DNA of 64,000 nt from Opitutaceae bacterium. Its GTDB lineage: Bacteria > Verrucomicrobiota > Verrucomicrobiia > Opitutales > Opitutaceae. The position numbers and the translations under genes are program-made. Below are positions 17,086 to 25,779 of the stretch, one piece after another; position 1 is the stretch's first letter; each line of letters starts with the position of its first letter. Below the pieces are notes generated by a model. The model saw only the letters and a list, made by a program, of their open reading frames with translations, searched no databases and was not told the DNA's origin. The stretch is taken from the NCBI GenBank assembly GCA_030693515.1, contig JAUYAK010000078.1:58963-122962 (forward strand), given 5' to 3'.

Positions 17086-18009
17086 TCAGGCCGCGGCCGG
17101 CGTGGCGAGCGTCAGCTGGTGGTGTCGATACCAGGCCATCAGTTCGCCGACTATCTTGGTGTAGAGGGCCCGTGATTCGGGCGAGACGATCGCCTTGGGT
17201 GCGCCGGGCGCGAAGCCGCGGGCCTCAAGACCGGCAGCCACGTTGAGTGGAAAGGTGAGCTGGTCGATGATGCGGCCGAGGTCGGGCATCGCCGCAGCGG
17301 CCGCGGTGGCGTCGCCGGGCAGCCCCTGGCGGTGCACCCGATCGATCGCGACCATCAGCTCGGGCACGAGATTGACGAGGCCGCCAATGCAGCCGGCGGC
17401 ACCGAGCGCGAAGACCTCGGGGAGGCGCGTATCAGAGCCGGACATCACGGCGAAATGCTTCTCCCGCCCCAACGCGATCAGCTCGCGATGGTAGGCAAAC
17501 TCACCGCCGCTCTGCTTGATGGCGCACATCGGCGCACGTGCGGCAAATGCGGCGACGGTGGGCAGGTCGATCCGCTTGCCGGTCAGCTCGGGAAAATTGT
17601 AGAGCATCACCGGCAGGTCCACGGCCTCGGCGACGTGCAGGAAGTAGGCCAGCATGTCGGCCTGCGACACCGGGAAGAACACCGGCGGCATGAGTGCGAT
17701 GGCCGGCAGGCCGAGGGTCTTCGCATAGCGGCCGAGCTCGATCGCAGCACGAGGCCGGATGTCGGTGACGTTGGCGATCACGGGCAATGGCGCGGCGAGT
17801 TCCGCGACTGTCGCGAGCGCGCGCTTGCGCTCATCGACGGTGAAGTGCGGAAACTCGCCGGTGCTGCCGAGCGCGAGCACGCCGCTGATGCCGGCGCGGC
17901 GTTCAAACGCCAGATGAGCGGCGAGCGCAGTGCGATCGAGGGCGCCACCGGCATCGGTGGGCAGCCATTGGGCAGAGAAAATGCCGGAAGGTCGGAAGGA
18001 TGAAGACAT
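17086..18009 (-). CDS. DapA/NanA superfamily lyase (N-acetylneuraminate or keto-deoxy sugar acid aldolase)
   Basis: 307 residues from the ATG at 18009, in the same frame as a TTG at 18015. It has the TIM-barrel hallmarks of the DHDPS/NAL family: the GSTGE carboxylate-binding loop (48-52), Tyr137 in YNFPELTGKRI and the Schiff-base Lys165 in CAIKQSGG. Members cleave sialic acid or 2-keto-3-deoxy sugar acids to pyruvate plus an aldehyde sugar, or make dihydrodipicolinate. Three sialidase-fold genes and an acidic-sugar MFS carrier next to it favour a catabolic aldolase. No nanE/nanK/nagB partners are in the window, so N-acetylneuraminate is only one option. The upstream sialidase-fold gene ends 9 bases before its start. 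Confidence 0.9.
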   Translation of the reverse strand: MSSSFRPSGIFSAQWLPTDAGGALDRTALAAHLAFERRAGISGVLALGSTGEFPHFTVDERKRALATVAELAAPLPVIANVTDIRPRAAIELGRYAKTLGLPAIALMPPVFFPVSQADMLAYFLHVAEAVDLPVMLYNFPELTGKRIDLPTVAAFAARAPMCAIKQSGGEFAYHRELIALGREKHFAVMSGSDTRLPEVFALGAAGCIGGLVNLVPELMVAIDRVHRQGLPGDATAAAAAMPDLGRIIDQLTFPLNVAAGLEARGFAPGAPKAIVSPESRALYTKIVGELMAWYRHHQLTLATPAAA

Positions 18010-18018
18010 GCGCAACGG

Positions 18019-19038
18019 TCAGAGTTTTTTCGGATCGAGGACGACGTGGCGGATCTTCTCGCGCTTCCACGTGTAGGTGATGTGCACCCGGCCGTCGGCA
18101 GATTGGATGATGGCCGGATAGCTGTATTCCCCGGGTGCGGTCTCGAGATCGAGGACGTGCTTCCACTCGGCACCATCGCGGGAGACCGCCACGCTCAAGG
18201 GTGTGCGACCGCGTGGGGTGTTGTTGTAAACGAGCAGATGGCGGCCATCGGCGAGCGTGACGGCATCGGTGCCGGCGCTGGGGTTGGGCAGCGTGGTGAG
18301 GGACATCTTCCCCCAGGTGCGGCCAAGATCAGGCGATGTGATCGTGAAGACTTTGCCCTGCCGCGTCCGACCCACGGCTTGCAGCTTGTCGCCACCGAGG
18401 AACAGCACGCTCGGCTGGATGGCGGCGACTTCGAGTCCGTCGTTGAAAAACTCCGTCTTGGTCCACGTCACGCCGAGGTCCGGCGTGCGCTCGAAGTAAA
18501 CCCGCCATTTGCTCGGGCGCTCGTCGGTCTCGTCGCTCGTCGGGCAGAGCAGCGTCCCATCCGGGAGCTGCACCGGCTTGTTTTTGATCGGGCCGTAGAT
18601 GCCGTCGGGCAGGCGGCGCGCGGCGCTCCAGGTGCGGCCGCCGTCGGCGGACGTGCGGAGCTCGCCCCACCAGGTCTGCGGCGAAGGGCCGACCTTGTAG
18701 AAGAGGAGCAGCGGGCCGGACTTGGGCTGAAACAGCACGGGATTCCACGTCGGCACCCGGGCTGCACCGGGGCGCACACCGTTGGCGACCTCGGTGGCCG
18801 CCGACCAGCCGGTTCCGTCGTGATGCGCGACCCAGATGCCCACATCGGGGTTCTTCTCCGCCGTGCCGCCAAACCACGAGGCCACCAGCTTGCCCGGGGT
18901 GGTCTCGACAATGGTGGAAGCGTGGCAGGAGGGATACGGCGCCTGCTCGTAGATGAACTCCGATCGGATCACGGGCGTGCCTTGGGCGGAGGCATGTGCA
19001 GCAAACAAGGCGAAACTGGCGGATAATAGATGTCGCAT
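18019..19038 (-). CDS. Sialidase family (BNR_2-type) secreted protein
   Basis: 339 residues from the ATG at 19038, with a leader (MRHLLSASFALFAAHASAQ). It belongs to the BNR_2 sialidase-like group: CHASTIVETTPGKLVASWFGG near the start and Asp-boxes SADGGRTWSA, TPDLGVTWTK and SPDLGRTWGK, with SYPAIIQSADGRVHITYTW at the end. It is different in sequence from the other two sialidase-fold proteins of the operon. Automatic pipelines call this group exo-alpha-sialidase, but many members have other or unknown activities. It is probably an exo-acting glycosidase or lyase in the periplasm or at the surface. It overlaps functionally with the lyase gene 9 bases downstream. Confidence 0.87.
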   Translation of the reverse strand: MRHLLSASFALFAAHASAQGTPVIRSEFIYEQAPYPSCHASTIVETTPGKLVASWFGGTAEKNPDVGIWVAHHDGTGWSAATEVANGVRPGAARVPTWNPVLFQPKSGPLLLFYKVGPSPQTWWGELRTSADGGRTWSAARRLPDGIYGPIKNKPVQLPDGTLLCPTSDETDERPSKWRVYFERTPDLGVTWTKTEFFNDGLEVAAIQPSVLFLGGDKLQAVGRTRQGKVFTITSPDLGRTWGKMSLTTLPNPSAGTDAVTLADGRHLLVYNNTPRGRTPLSVAVSRDGAEWKHVLDLETAPGEYSYPAIIQSADGRVHITYTWKREKIRHVVLDPKKL

Positions 19039-19082
19039 GTTATGTGTTTGGCGGGGGAGTTTGAGTGGAGGCTGATCGCTAT

Positions 19083-20348
19083 TCATCGGCCGCCCGCGAC
19101 CGCGGGGGGCGAGTCCGCCATCGTGAGGGAGCGAAAGCCCCTCACGCGATGAAAAGTAATCGTATTGGCGTCATGGTAGTTGGCGCCGTTCCACGCCATC
19201 CGGCAGACGGCGATCAGGTCGTCACCGTCGAATTGCCAATCGAGGTATTGGAAGCCGACGCGGGAGCCTTCCTTCACGACGACAGAGCCTTCGTCGTAGC
19301 GCAGCACGCGGGACTCTTCGCGCCACTCACGCAGATCGGCCGACGAGGTGAGCGCGATCACATTGCGCTGGTGGTGCGGGCTGCGCACCCACTCGGCCCC
19401 GGAGCGAAGATTGGTGATTTTGTTGGCGAGGGACCAGTAGCGCTTGCTCACAGGATCGAAGCGGATGGTGAACTTCGACTCGCTGCCGATGAAATGGACG
19501 AAATCCTTCGCGGGGTCGAAGGCGAAGGTGCGGCCGTCGGCCGAGATGCGTGCCATCGCCGCCACCTCGAAGCGCGGAATGCCACGCGCCGCGCCAGGCA
19601 ATTCCCAGTCCGCTCCGGCCGCCAGGTGGGATTCCACGCGGAGGACATTCACGATGCCGCCGCCGGGCGCGACGACGATGTTGCCCTCCAGCCATTCGGC
19701 ATTGCGGGTGTTGAGCCACTGTTTGTCGAACGCGATTTCATTGGTGCGCGTCCAATTCCTCGCGTCGAGGAGGTCGGCGTCCTCCGGAGCCGACATGACG
19801 AACGCGCGAAACGCCCGCTCGGGCGCGCTCGGGGCGTAGTGCTCAAACGCGCGCCACACCCGGCCGCCATGCACCACGACCGGCGTGGGCCCGCAGTGAT
19901 ATTTGCCCACCCCGAGCAGGCCATGCTGCGCATCAACCGGATCAGACCAGGTGCGCCCGCCGTCGGACGAACGGCGCACGATCATGTGGCTGGCCTTGGC
20001 GCTAGTCCCGATGAGGTAGAGCGCAGCGCGATGGAGGAAAAGCGTGGACCACTTCTGATCGGGCAACTCGGCGAGCTTCACCCAAGTCGCCCCACGATCG
20101 CGCGAGCCCATGATGAAGGTGTTTCCTCGCCGGGGCCCTGCGCCGGGTCCGCCGTAATCGTGGCCGACAAGGTAGGTCCCGTCCGGCAGGATCGTGATCG
20201 TGGGCGAACTAACAAAGATTTTGGCCGAGTCGGGGCTGGCCGTGATGACCACGCCGGGCGGCGGACCCGAGACGGCGGGCGCGGCGACCATATGCGCCGC
20301 CGCGAGCGCGAAGCCTAGGAACACCGTGAGGGTGGAACGCAGGTTCAT
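19083..20348 (-). CDS. Sialidase-fold (BNR/Asp-box) secreted protein, copy 2
   Basis: 421 residues from the ATG at 20348, with a leader ending near VAAPA. Asp-boxes SRDRGATWVK and SSDGGRTWSD are present. It is a paralogue of the 13016-14257 protein (shared GPPPGVV, HGGRVWRAFE, APEDADLLDARNWTRTNE, NIVVAPGG, FQYLDWQFDGDDLIAV). The two copies sit on either side of the lyase, MFS and sulfatase genes, so the duplication was followed by insertion or shuffling. The tightly conserved DWQFDGDDL and HHQRN(V/I)(L/I) segments are candidate active-site elements. Specificity is unknown. Confidence 0.85.
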   Translation of the reverse strand: MNLRSTLTVFLGFALAAAHMVAAPAVSGPPPGVVITASPDSAKIFVSSPTITILPDGTYLVGHDYGGPGAGPRRGNTFIMGSRDRGATWVKLAELPDQKWSTLFLHRAALYLIGTSAKASHMIVRRSSDGGRTWSDPVDAQHGLLGVGKYHCGPTPVVVHGGRVWRAFEHYAPSAPERAFRAFVMSAPEDADLLDARNWTRTNEIAFDKQWLNTRNAEWLEGNIVVAPGGGIVNVLRVESHLAAGADWELPGAARGIPRFEVAAMARISADGRTFAFDPAKDFVHFIGSESKFTIRFDPVSKRYWSLANKITNLRSGAEWVRSPHHQRNVIALTSSADLREWREESRVLRYDEGSVVVKEGSRVGFQYLDWQFDGDDLIAVCRMAWNGANYHDANTITFHRVRGFRSLTMADSPPAVAGGR

Positions 20349-20405
20349 GGTGAATGACGGAGGCCAGCAGGGCGCAGCGAGGTGATGACCGGCAAGAGGC
20401 ACCGA

Positions 20406-22448
20406 TCACTTCGCGCGCAGATTGGGGAGCTGGTAGAAAAAGCCGTCCTCGGCACCGATAAGCAGCGTGGCGCCGGGGACCCCAGGTGTGCGCAGCAGGG
20501 TCGGCTTCGTCGCGTGGCCCGCGAGCACGTGGGTGCTCACGGGGCCCTCGTCCTTGAATTTCCAGCGGCCCTCGGCATCGCGGCCGAGGTTGCGGAAGAA
20601 ATTCACGTTGGGATTGCTGTTGAAGAGGATGTCCGGCTTCCCGTCGCCGTCCCAATCGGCGATGCAGAACGTGCGGCGGCCGCCGCGGCCATACACTCCG
20701 TCGGTGAGGCGAAGCAGACCCGACTCCTTGTTTTGCGGCTGACCGTTGCTGTTGAAGACGCTCGCGCCCTCGCTCCAGAAAACTCGCTGAGCAGGAAGCA
20801 GCTCAAGCTTGCCGCCGGCACCGCGGCGGCGCTCGTAGAGCGCGAGGTAGCCGTCGGCGTCGGACATCACGAGGTCCATCAGGCCGTCGCCGTTCCAATC
20901 GATCATCTGCGGCGTAGTGCGCCACTGGGAAATGAGTTCGCTGCCCTTGGGCTTCCACCAATTCCACGCGGGCGCGGGGTTGGGTGCTCCGGGCGGAAGC
21001 GTGAGCTCGACGGGCTGCCCGGCGGCAAGCTTGGGCGCGGTGCGGGTGCCGATATTTTTATACCACACCACCTTCCCCCAGATGCCGTTGGTCATGATGT
21101 CGGGCAGTCCGTCACCATCCCAATCGGCGACGCTCAGAATCGAGTAGCCCCACTTCGCCTCGGCGGGGCCTTGGATGGAGCCGTTGGGGCCGGCCTCCTC
21201 ACGGATGAGCTTGCCCGCGGCGCTGAGGTAGCGCGGCGCGGCCCAGCGGGTCGGGTTGCCGCCGAGATTCTCAATCCACGCGATGTAGCCGGCGGTGTTT
21301 CCGGAAATGATATCCTCGTCGCCATCGCCGTCCCAGTCGAAGGCGTAGGGCGTGGCCAGCGCGCCGAACTTCACATCGGCGGCGAACTGGCGGAAATAGC
21401 GGGGCGGCAGAAACTGCGGCATGCCGTCGACGGTCTTGCCGGTGTTTTCGAGGAGAGCGACGCGGCCATCCTCGTCGCCGCACACGATGTCGATGTGCCC
21501 GTCGCCGTTAAAATCCACGGCCGTCGGCGTGATCATGCAGAGATCCATCGTGAGACGCTGGCCGCCGAGGGTGAGCGCGCGGCCGGTTGCATAGACCGGC
21601 TTGGTCCGCGTGCCGGTGTTTTCGTAGAAGGTGAAGCCGTCGCGGAATTCGCCGCAGATCAGGTCGAGCTTTCCGGTGCCACGGAAGTCGCCCCACATCG
21701 GCGAAGGCATCCCGTAGGGATCGACGTCCTTGCCGCCCGCTTGCAGGCGCATCGGCGCCGCGTAGCTCGGTTTGTCATTCGTGCCGGTGTTGCGCAGGAC
21801 GTAAACATAGCCGCGCAGCTTGCCCCGCGTCCAATTGCCCTGGGGATCAAAGGCGCCCTCGCCGCCGTTGAGCGGACCAAAGTCGCCCCAGAAATCGATG
21901 CCCAGCGAGACATCGAGGACATCGTCGCCGTCGAAGTCCACGAGCTGCCACTGGTTCTGGCGGATATTGCCAGGCTCGGTGAAGATCCTCTCGGGCACGC
22001 CGAGCTTCACCGGATTCGTGAACTGCGATTTCGTGAACTCGGGAAACGTGTTGCCCCGAAAATCGTAAATGTCGCCGCGTTTTACCGAGGCCGTCGCGGT
22101 CACGACAGGCTTGCCGGTGACGTAGGAAATTCCGACCGATGGCGCGGATTTCCCGACCAGCACGGCCGGTTTGAAGATCGGCAGCTTGGTCTGCGGATCG
22201 GTCTGGCCGCTGTTCTCAAAGAACCATGTGCCGTTGTAGGGCTTGTCCGTGCAGACGACGACGAGGTCCATGAGGCCGTCGCCGTTGTAGTCCATCGGCA
22301 AAGGCCAGGCCCAGAGGCCGACCCCGAGGTCCACGAGTGTGCCAGGATTGTTGTAGGCGAGGCGCGGCATCGTGCCCGCGGCAGGTTGAGCTGCGCGCAG
22401 CGCGACCGCCAAAACAAGCAGTGATGCCAGCGAGCGGAAGATTTTCAT
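20406..22448 (-). CDS. Secreted FG-GAP/VCBS-repeat beta-propeller protein, TBDR partner 1
   Basis: 680 residues with a signal peptide (MKIFRSLASLLVLAVALRAA). At least seven calcium-binding-type FG-GAP/VCBS motifs are spread through it: DYNGDGLMDLV, DFDGDDVLDV, DFNGDGHIDIV, DWDGDGDEDII, DWDGDGLPDIM, DWNGDGLMDLV and DWDGDGKPDIL. This pattern forms an integrin-like propeller that binds ligands, often polysaccharides, outside the cell. A few bacterial members are polysaccharide lyases. It directly follows the TBDR gene (62 bases) and mirrors the second TBDR-VCBS pair at 25780-30874. I infer an accessory substrate-binding role at the receptor. Confidence 0.87.
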   Translation of the reverse strand: MKIFRSLASLLVLAVALRAAQPAAGTMPRLAYNNPGTLVDLGVGLWAWPLPMDYNGDGLMDLVVVCTDKPYNGTWFFENSGQTDPQTKLPIFKPAVLVGKSAPSVGISYVTGKPVVTATASVKRGDIYDFRGNTFPEFTKSQFTNPVKLGVPERIFTEPGNIRQNQWQLVDFDGDDVLDVSLGIDFWGDFGPLNGGEGAFDPQGNWTRGKLRGYVYVLRNTGTNDKPSYAAPMRLQAGGKDVDPYGMPSPMWGDFRGTGKLDLICGEFRDGFTFYENTGTRTKPVYATGRALTLGGQRLTMDLCMITPTAVDFNGDGHIDIVCGDEDGRVALLENTGKTVDGMPQFLPPRYFRQFAADVKFGALATPYAFDWDGDGDEDIISGNTAGYIAWIENLGGNPTRWAAPRYLSAAGKLIREEAGPNGSIQGPAEAKWGYSILSVADWDGDGLPDIMTNGIWGKVVWYKNIGTRTAPKLAAGQPVELTLPPGAPNPAPAWNWWKPKGSELISQWRTTPQMIDWNGDGLMDLVMSDADGYLALYERRRGAGGKLELLPAQRVFWSEGASVFNSNGQPQNKESGLLRLTDGVYGRGGRRTFCIADWDGDGKPDILFNSNPNVNFFRNLGRDAEGRWKFKDEGPVSTHVLAGHATKPTLLRTPGVPGATLLIGAEDGFFYQLPNLRAK

Positions 22449-22510
22449 GGGATGAATGGGGACAAGATCGTCAGGCGTGAATTGCCGAGGCTTGGACGTA
22501 GCCCAGGGGG

Positions 22511-25462
22511 TTAGAACCGACCCTTGAAACCAAGATTAAGCGTGGTGCCGGTGATGTTGGTGCGCTCCATCTGATCGGAGATTCCGCGGTAGAAGACCAC
22601 CGGCTCGTTGAAGAGATTCGAGACATCAAGCGAGACGCCGTAACGCGAGGTGAATTGATAGGCGAGGCCGAGGTTCACAATCGTGCGCTTGAAGCGATAC
22701 TGGTTTCTTCCAGCGGAAGCGGCGGAGTAGGAGTTGATGTATTCGCCGGTGTAATTGGCTAGCACCCTCGCGCTGAATCCGCGGTGCCGCCACGAGAGTG
22801 TCGCGTTGCCCGTCCGCGGAATGAAGCCCGCCACTTGGCCGGTCGTGAGATTCGTGGTGCCCGTGAACTTCCCGTGGGTGTCAAGGGTGGTGTAGTTGAC
22901 GCCGACGCCGAGGCCTTTCAGCAGGCCCGGGAGGAACGTGAGCTGCTGCTGGTAGTTGAATTCCCAACCTTGCACGTAAGCGGTGCCAGCATTGAAGGTG
23001 CTGAGCGCGGTCAGGCCGGCGTAGTCGCCATTGTAACCGTTGTTCGGGCCGCTCGCGATGGTGCCGATAATCTGTCCGCTCACGAGGTAGTCTTTGATCT
23101 CCTTGTGAAACCAGCCGATCGAGAAGTTGCCGACGGGCTCAAAGTAGTAGTCCAGCGTGGCATCCCAGTTGCGGGCGGTCTGCGGCTTGAGGCTCGGGTT
23201 GTTGATCGTGAGGGTTTGATTCGCCTCATTGACCGTTTCATTGGGCAGGAGGTTCGTCATCGCCGGCCGGCCAAAGCTTGTGGACCAGCTCAGGCGAGCC
23301 TTGAGGTTGGGCGTGATATCGTGCGTGAGATGCGCGCTCGGAAACGCCTTTGTATAGCTGCCCTCGATCGTGCGGCGGTTGTCGGCGTAGTCCCGATTCG
23401 CGGAACCGATCGGATCGGCGATCTGTTGAACGGGCAGGCTGGGAGTGCGAGCCCGCACCCAGCCCCAGCTTTCCGTGTCCGTCTTCTCGACGCGCACACC
23501 GCTCAGAAAGCCGGTGCGGCCGAGCTTGCCCTGCACCATGCCATAACCGGCCGTCACGGTCTCGGTCACAGCCCGGGTGCCGGTGAAACTGGACTGCGCG
23601 GCAAAATAGCGGTCCTCGTTCCACAGCGCGGGTGAGACGATGTTGTTTTCCCTGATAAAGGCAGCCGCTTCCCACTGCGGAATGACCGGGCCGACCTTGC
23701 GCGCCGCCCACGTCGCGATGGAGGGATCGGAGGGGAGCGCGGTGGTGCCGATGTAGTTCCAGCGACGGGCCCGGCTGACCTCCTTGGCCATCTGCTCGCG
23801 CCAGTCGAAGCCGGTCTTGACCGAGAGCAAAAAGCTGGTCGGCAATTTGTAGAGCGCATTCGCCCGGAGGTTCTTGATCTCGACGTCGCGGTCGTTGTTG
23901 CGGGTGTTGAGCTGGCCGTTGGGCCGGTAATTGGCAGGATTGGTGATGTCGGGGCCCGCCGTTTGGATAAAGCGCGGGTAGAGATCGGACTGCGTGCGGT
24001 CGAGCGTCCAGCCGATGCCGCTGATGCGATTGGTAAGCGTGCCACCCTTGCCGCTCCCAAGGTTATTGTGGGTCTGGCTGTAGGTCGCGTTGTAGTCCAG
24101 TTGCAACCGGTCGAACACGTGCTCGGCGCCGACATCAACCTGCCGGGTGCGGTTGAAAAAACTGAACATCGTCTCGGTCACATCAATGACCGACGCGGCG
24201 ACCGGACGCACCTGCGTGATCCGGTTGGTGTAGCCGGGAATCACGCCGGAGGTGGTGGCGTTGGGCGCAGTCTGATTCGTGAAAGCCCGGGTCTCGTAGA
24301 GTCGGTTGAAGGGTTCGTGGGCGTCGTTGTAGATGGTATTGAAGGTCAACTTCGTCGTGGGCGAGAGACGATAGTCCGCCTTTAGGTTCACGCTGGCCTG
24401 CTTGCGGTTGTTGAAACCATCGAGCGTGCGGTAGTCCCAGAGGTAGGCCGGCTGATTCGTCGTGTTCTCAAAATCCCGAATCGTGCGGAAATAGCCCGCG
24501 ACATTTTCACTGTAGAAAAAGTTCAGCGAGACGCCGAGGTTCCGCTCTCCACCGAGCACACCAAAGACCTCCTGATAGCCGACGTTGACCAACGGATGCA
24601 TGCGGTGCGCCTCGCGCAGCGGGATCTGCTGGGTAAACGGAGGCGCCCACCGGACGGAAGCGCTGTAAGTGACCCGGCGCTTCTCGCTCATCGAAAGCGG
24701 TGAGCGCGTCTTCAAATTGATCGTGCCGCCGAGCGAGTCGGCCCCTTTGTCGGGGGTGTGACCTTTGATGACCTCGAGCTGCTCGAACATCGCGCCCGTG
24801 AGCGAGTGCGTCTGGAACTGGCGGTTCATGCCGCCGACATTGGAAATCAGGCCGCCGTCCACGGTCACGCGGTTCAAAGTCGGCCCCATGCCACGCACGG
24901 TGAGACCGGTGACATTGCCCTCATCGTCGAGGTTGCCTGCCACGCCTGGCAGCAGGATGGCGAGTTCGCCAGCGCTCATGTTGGGCAAATTGCCGAAGGA
25001 ATCCATCGCCACAATGTTCTTCACGTTGTCGGCATTGCGCTGCGCGGTAATCGCCGCAGCCGCGCCCTCACGTTCACCCGTGACCTTGAACTCCTGGAGC
25101 TTGTAGATGCCGGTCGTAAGGTCGAAATCGCGCACGGTGCGTTGGCCGACGGTGACGACGACCGTGTTGCGAACCGGATCCAATCCAGTGTAGGTGGCCA
25201 TCAGTTCGTGGGAGCCCGCCGGGACGCCAGCAAGGAGGTAGCGGCCGGTGTTGTCCGCAAGCGACGAAAGACCTAGGGCGGGAATCTCGACCTTGGCGCC
25301 CTGCAGCAGGTTGCCAGTCCCGGCGTTGTTGACCGTGCCGGTGATGGTCCCCCCATCGGCTCCGTGCGCCACGGAGCCAAAGCACTCGACAGCCAAGACA
25401 AAGGCGAGCGACAGCAAACGGCATCGCGGGACAAAACTGAACAAAGGAGCGGGATTATTCAT
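22511..25462 (-). CDS. TonB-dependent receptor of the glycan locus, leftward copy
   Basis: 983 residues from the ATG at 25462. A leader ending near VAHGAD precedes a CarboxypepD_reg-like domain (ITGTVNNAGTGNLLQGAKVEI ... LLAGVPAGSHEL, about 38-125). The plug follows (NADNVKNIVAMDSFGNLPN, AGELAILLPG, TVDGGLISNVGG, EVIKGHTPDKGADSLGGTINLKT) and then the barrel ending in LGFKGRF. It is the first gene of the ten-gene minus-strand operon and shares its divergent promoter with the TBDR at 25780. The two receptors are related (KNADSVQNVIAMD versus RNADNVKNIVAMD). It probably imports the oligosaccharide degraded by the operon's enzymes. Confidence 0.95.
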   Translation of the reverse strand: MNNPAPLFSFVPRCRLLSLAFVLAVECFGSVAHGADGGTITGTVNNAGTGNLLQGAKVEIPALGLSSLADNTGRYLLAGVPAGSHELMATYTGLDPVRNTVVVTVGQRTVRDFDLTTGIYKLQEFKVTGEREGAAAAITAQRNADNVKNIVAMDSFGNLPNMSAGELAILLPGVAGNLDDEGNVTGLTVRGMGPTLNRVTVDGGLISNVGGMNRQFQTHSLTGAMFEQLEVIKGHTPDKGADSLGGTINLKTRSPLSMSEKRRVTYSASVRWAPPFTQQIPLREAHRMHPLVNVGYQEVFGVLGGERNLGVSLNFFYSENVAGYFRTIRDFENTTNQPAYLWDYRTLDGFNNRKQASVNLKADYRLSPTTKLTFNTIYNDAHEPFNRLYETRAFTNQTAPNATTSGVIPGYTNRITQVRPVAASVIDVTETMFSFFNRTRQVDVGAEHVFDRLQLDYNATYSQTHNNLGSGKGGTLTNRISGIGWTLDRTQSDLYPRFIQTAGPDITNPANYRPNGQLNTRNNDRDVEIKNLRANALYKLPTSFLLSVKTGFDWREQMAKEVSRARRWNYIGTTALPSDPSIATWAARKVGPVIPQWEAAAFIRENNIVSPALWNEDRYFAAQSSFTGTRAVTETVTAGYGMVQGKLGRTGFLSGVRVEKTDTESWGWVRARTPSLPVQQIADPIGSANRDYADNRRTIEGSYTKAFPSAHLTHDITPNLKARLSWSTSFGRPAMTNLLPNETVNEANQTLTINNPSLKPQTARNWDATLDYYFEPVGNFSIGWFHKEIKDYLVSGQIIGTIASGPNNGYNGDYAGLTALSTFNAGTAYVQGWEFNYQQQLTFLPGLLKGLGVGVNYTTLDTHGKFTGTTNLTTGQVAGFIPRTGNATLSWRHRGFSARVLANYTGEYINSYSAASAGRNQYRFKRTIVNLGLAYQFTSRYGVSLDVSNLFNEPVVFYRGISDQMERTNITGTTLNLGFKGRF

Positions 25463-25542
25463 GAGAAACGGGGGTTCTGGGTTAAGGTCGGTAAGCCCAC
25501 ATGTGCGCCATGAGAAACTCAGCGATCGATCGCCTAATAATT

Positions 25543-25558
25543 GCTAATTCGTTTTAGC
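25543..25558. promoter_or_regulatory. LacI-type operator-like site, leftward TBDR
   Basis: GCTAATTCGTTTTAGC is a 16-base inverted repeat with 6 of 8 half-site matches and a central CG, the hallmark of LacI/GalR operators. It overlaps the possible -35 of the leftward operon. A LacI-family gene lies in the same locus at 30890-31927. Confidence 0.55.
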
Positions 25559-25690
25559 TTCAAGCCTATTTTTCTTTGCGCGACAAGAAACCAAGCCCGC
25601 CGCATCAATCCATCCGGTTCGTCCGCCTTGGGTCGCTTTGGACCCACCGCAACGGGAACCCCGGATTTCCCGACACCATTCAGGCTTGAA

Positions 25691-25706
25691 ACTAAATCGT
25701 TTTAGC
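25691..25706. promoter_or_regulatory. LacI-type operator-like site, rightward TBDR
   Basis: ACTAAATCGTTTTAGC has the same central CG and shares the 12-base core TCGTTTTAGCTT with the first site (25697-25708 versus 25549-25560). It adjoins TTGAAA at 25686-25691, a possible -35 of the rightward TBDR, so a bound repressor would block polymerase. Confidence 0.55.
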
Positions 25707-25779
25707 TTTTCTACGTTTTGCAGCCACCCGGCCGCCTGTGTCGCAGGCAGGCTCGAAACCCCCGCACTCTACTCCGCCC

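Larger units (their letters stand above)
25463..25779. promoter_or_regulatory. Divergent TBDR-TBDR regulatory region with near-symmetrical operators
   Basis: This 317-base gap separates two divergent TBDR genes. It is AT-richer than its surroundings and has no supported gene. It contains an 18-base inverted repeat (25550-25567 against 25682-25699, 16 of 18 matching) that gives both genes the same upstream element in their own direction: AGGCTTGAA, then an operator-like site. TTGAAG (minus strand, 25558-25563) and TTGAAA (plus strand, 25686-25691) are possible -35 boxes inside it; matching -10 boxes are weak. A perfect 12-base palindrome GCGATCGATCGC lies at 25522-25533 in the leftward leader. 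Confidence 0.65.

Noticed and set aside
20382..22424. 680-codon open frame on the plus strand opposite the VCBS gene
   Set aside because: It mirrors the VCBS gene almost exactly, has no domain or leader, and its Arg/Ala/Gly-rich composition is that of a GC-rich antisense shadow.
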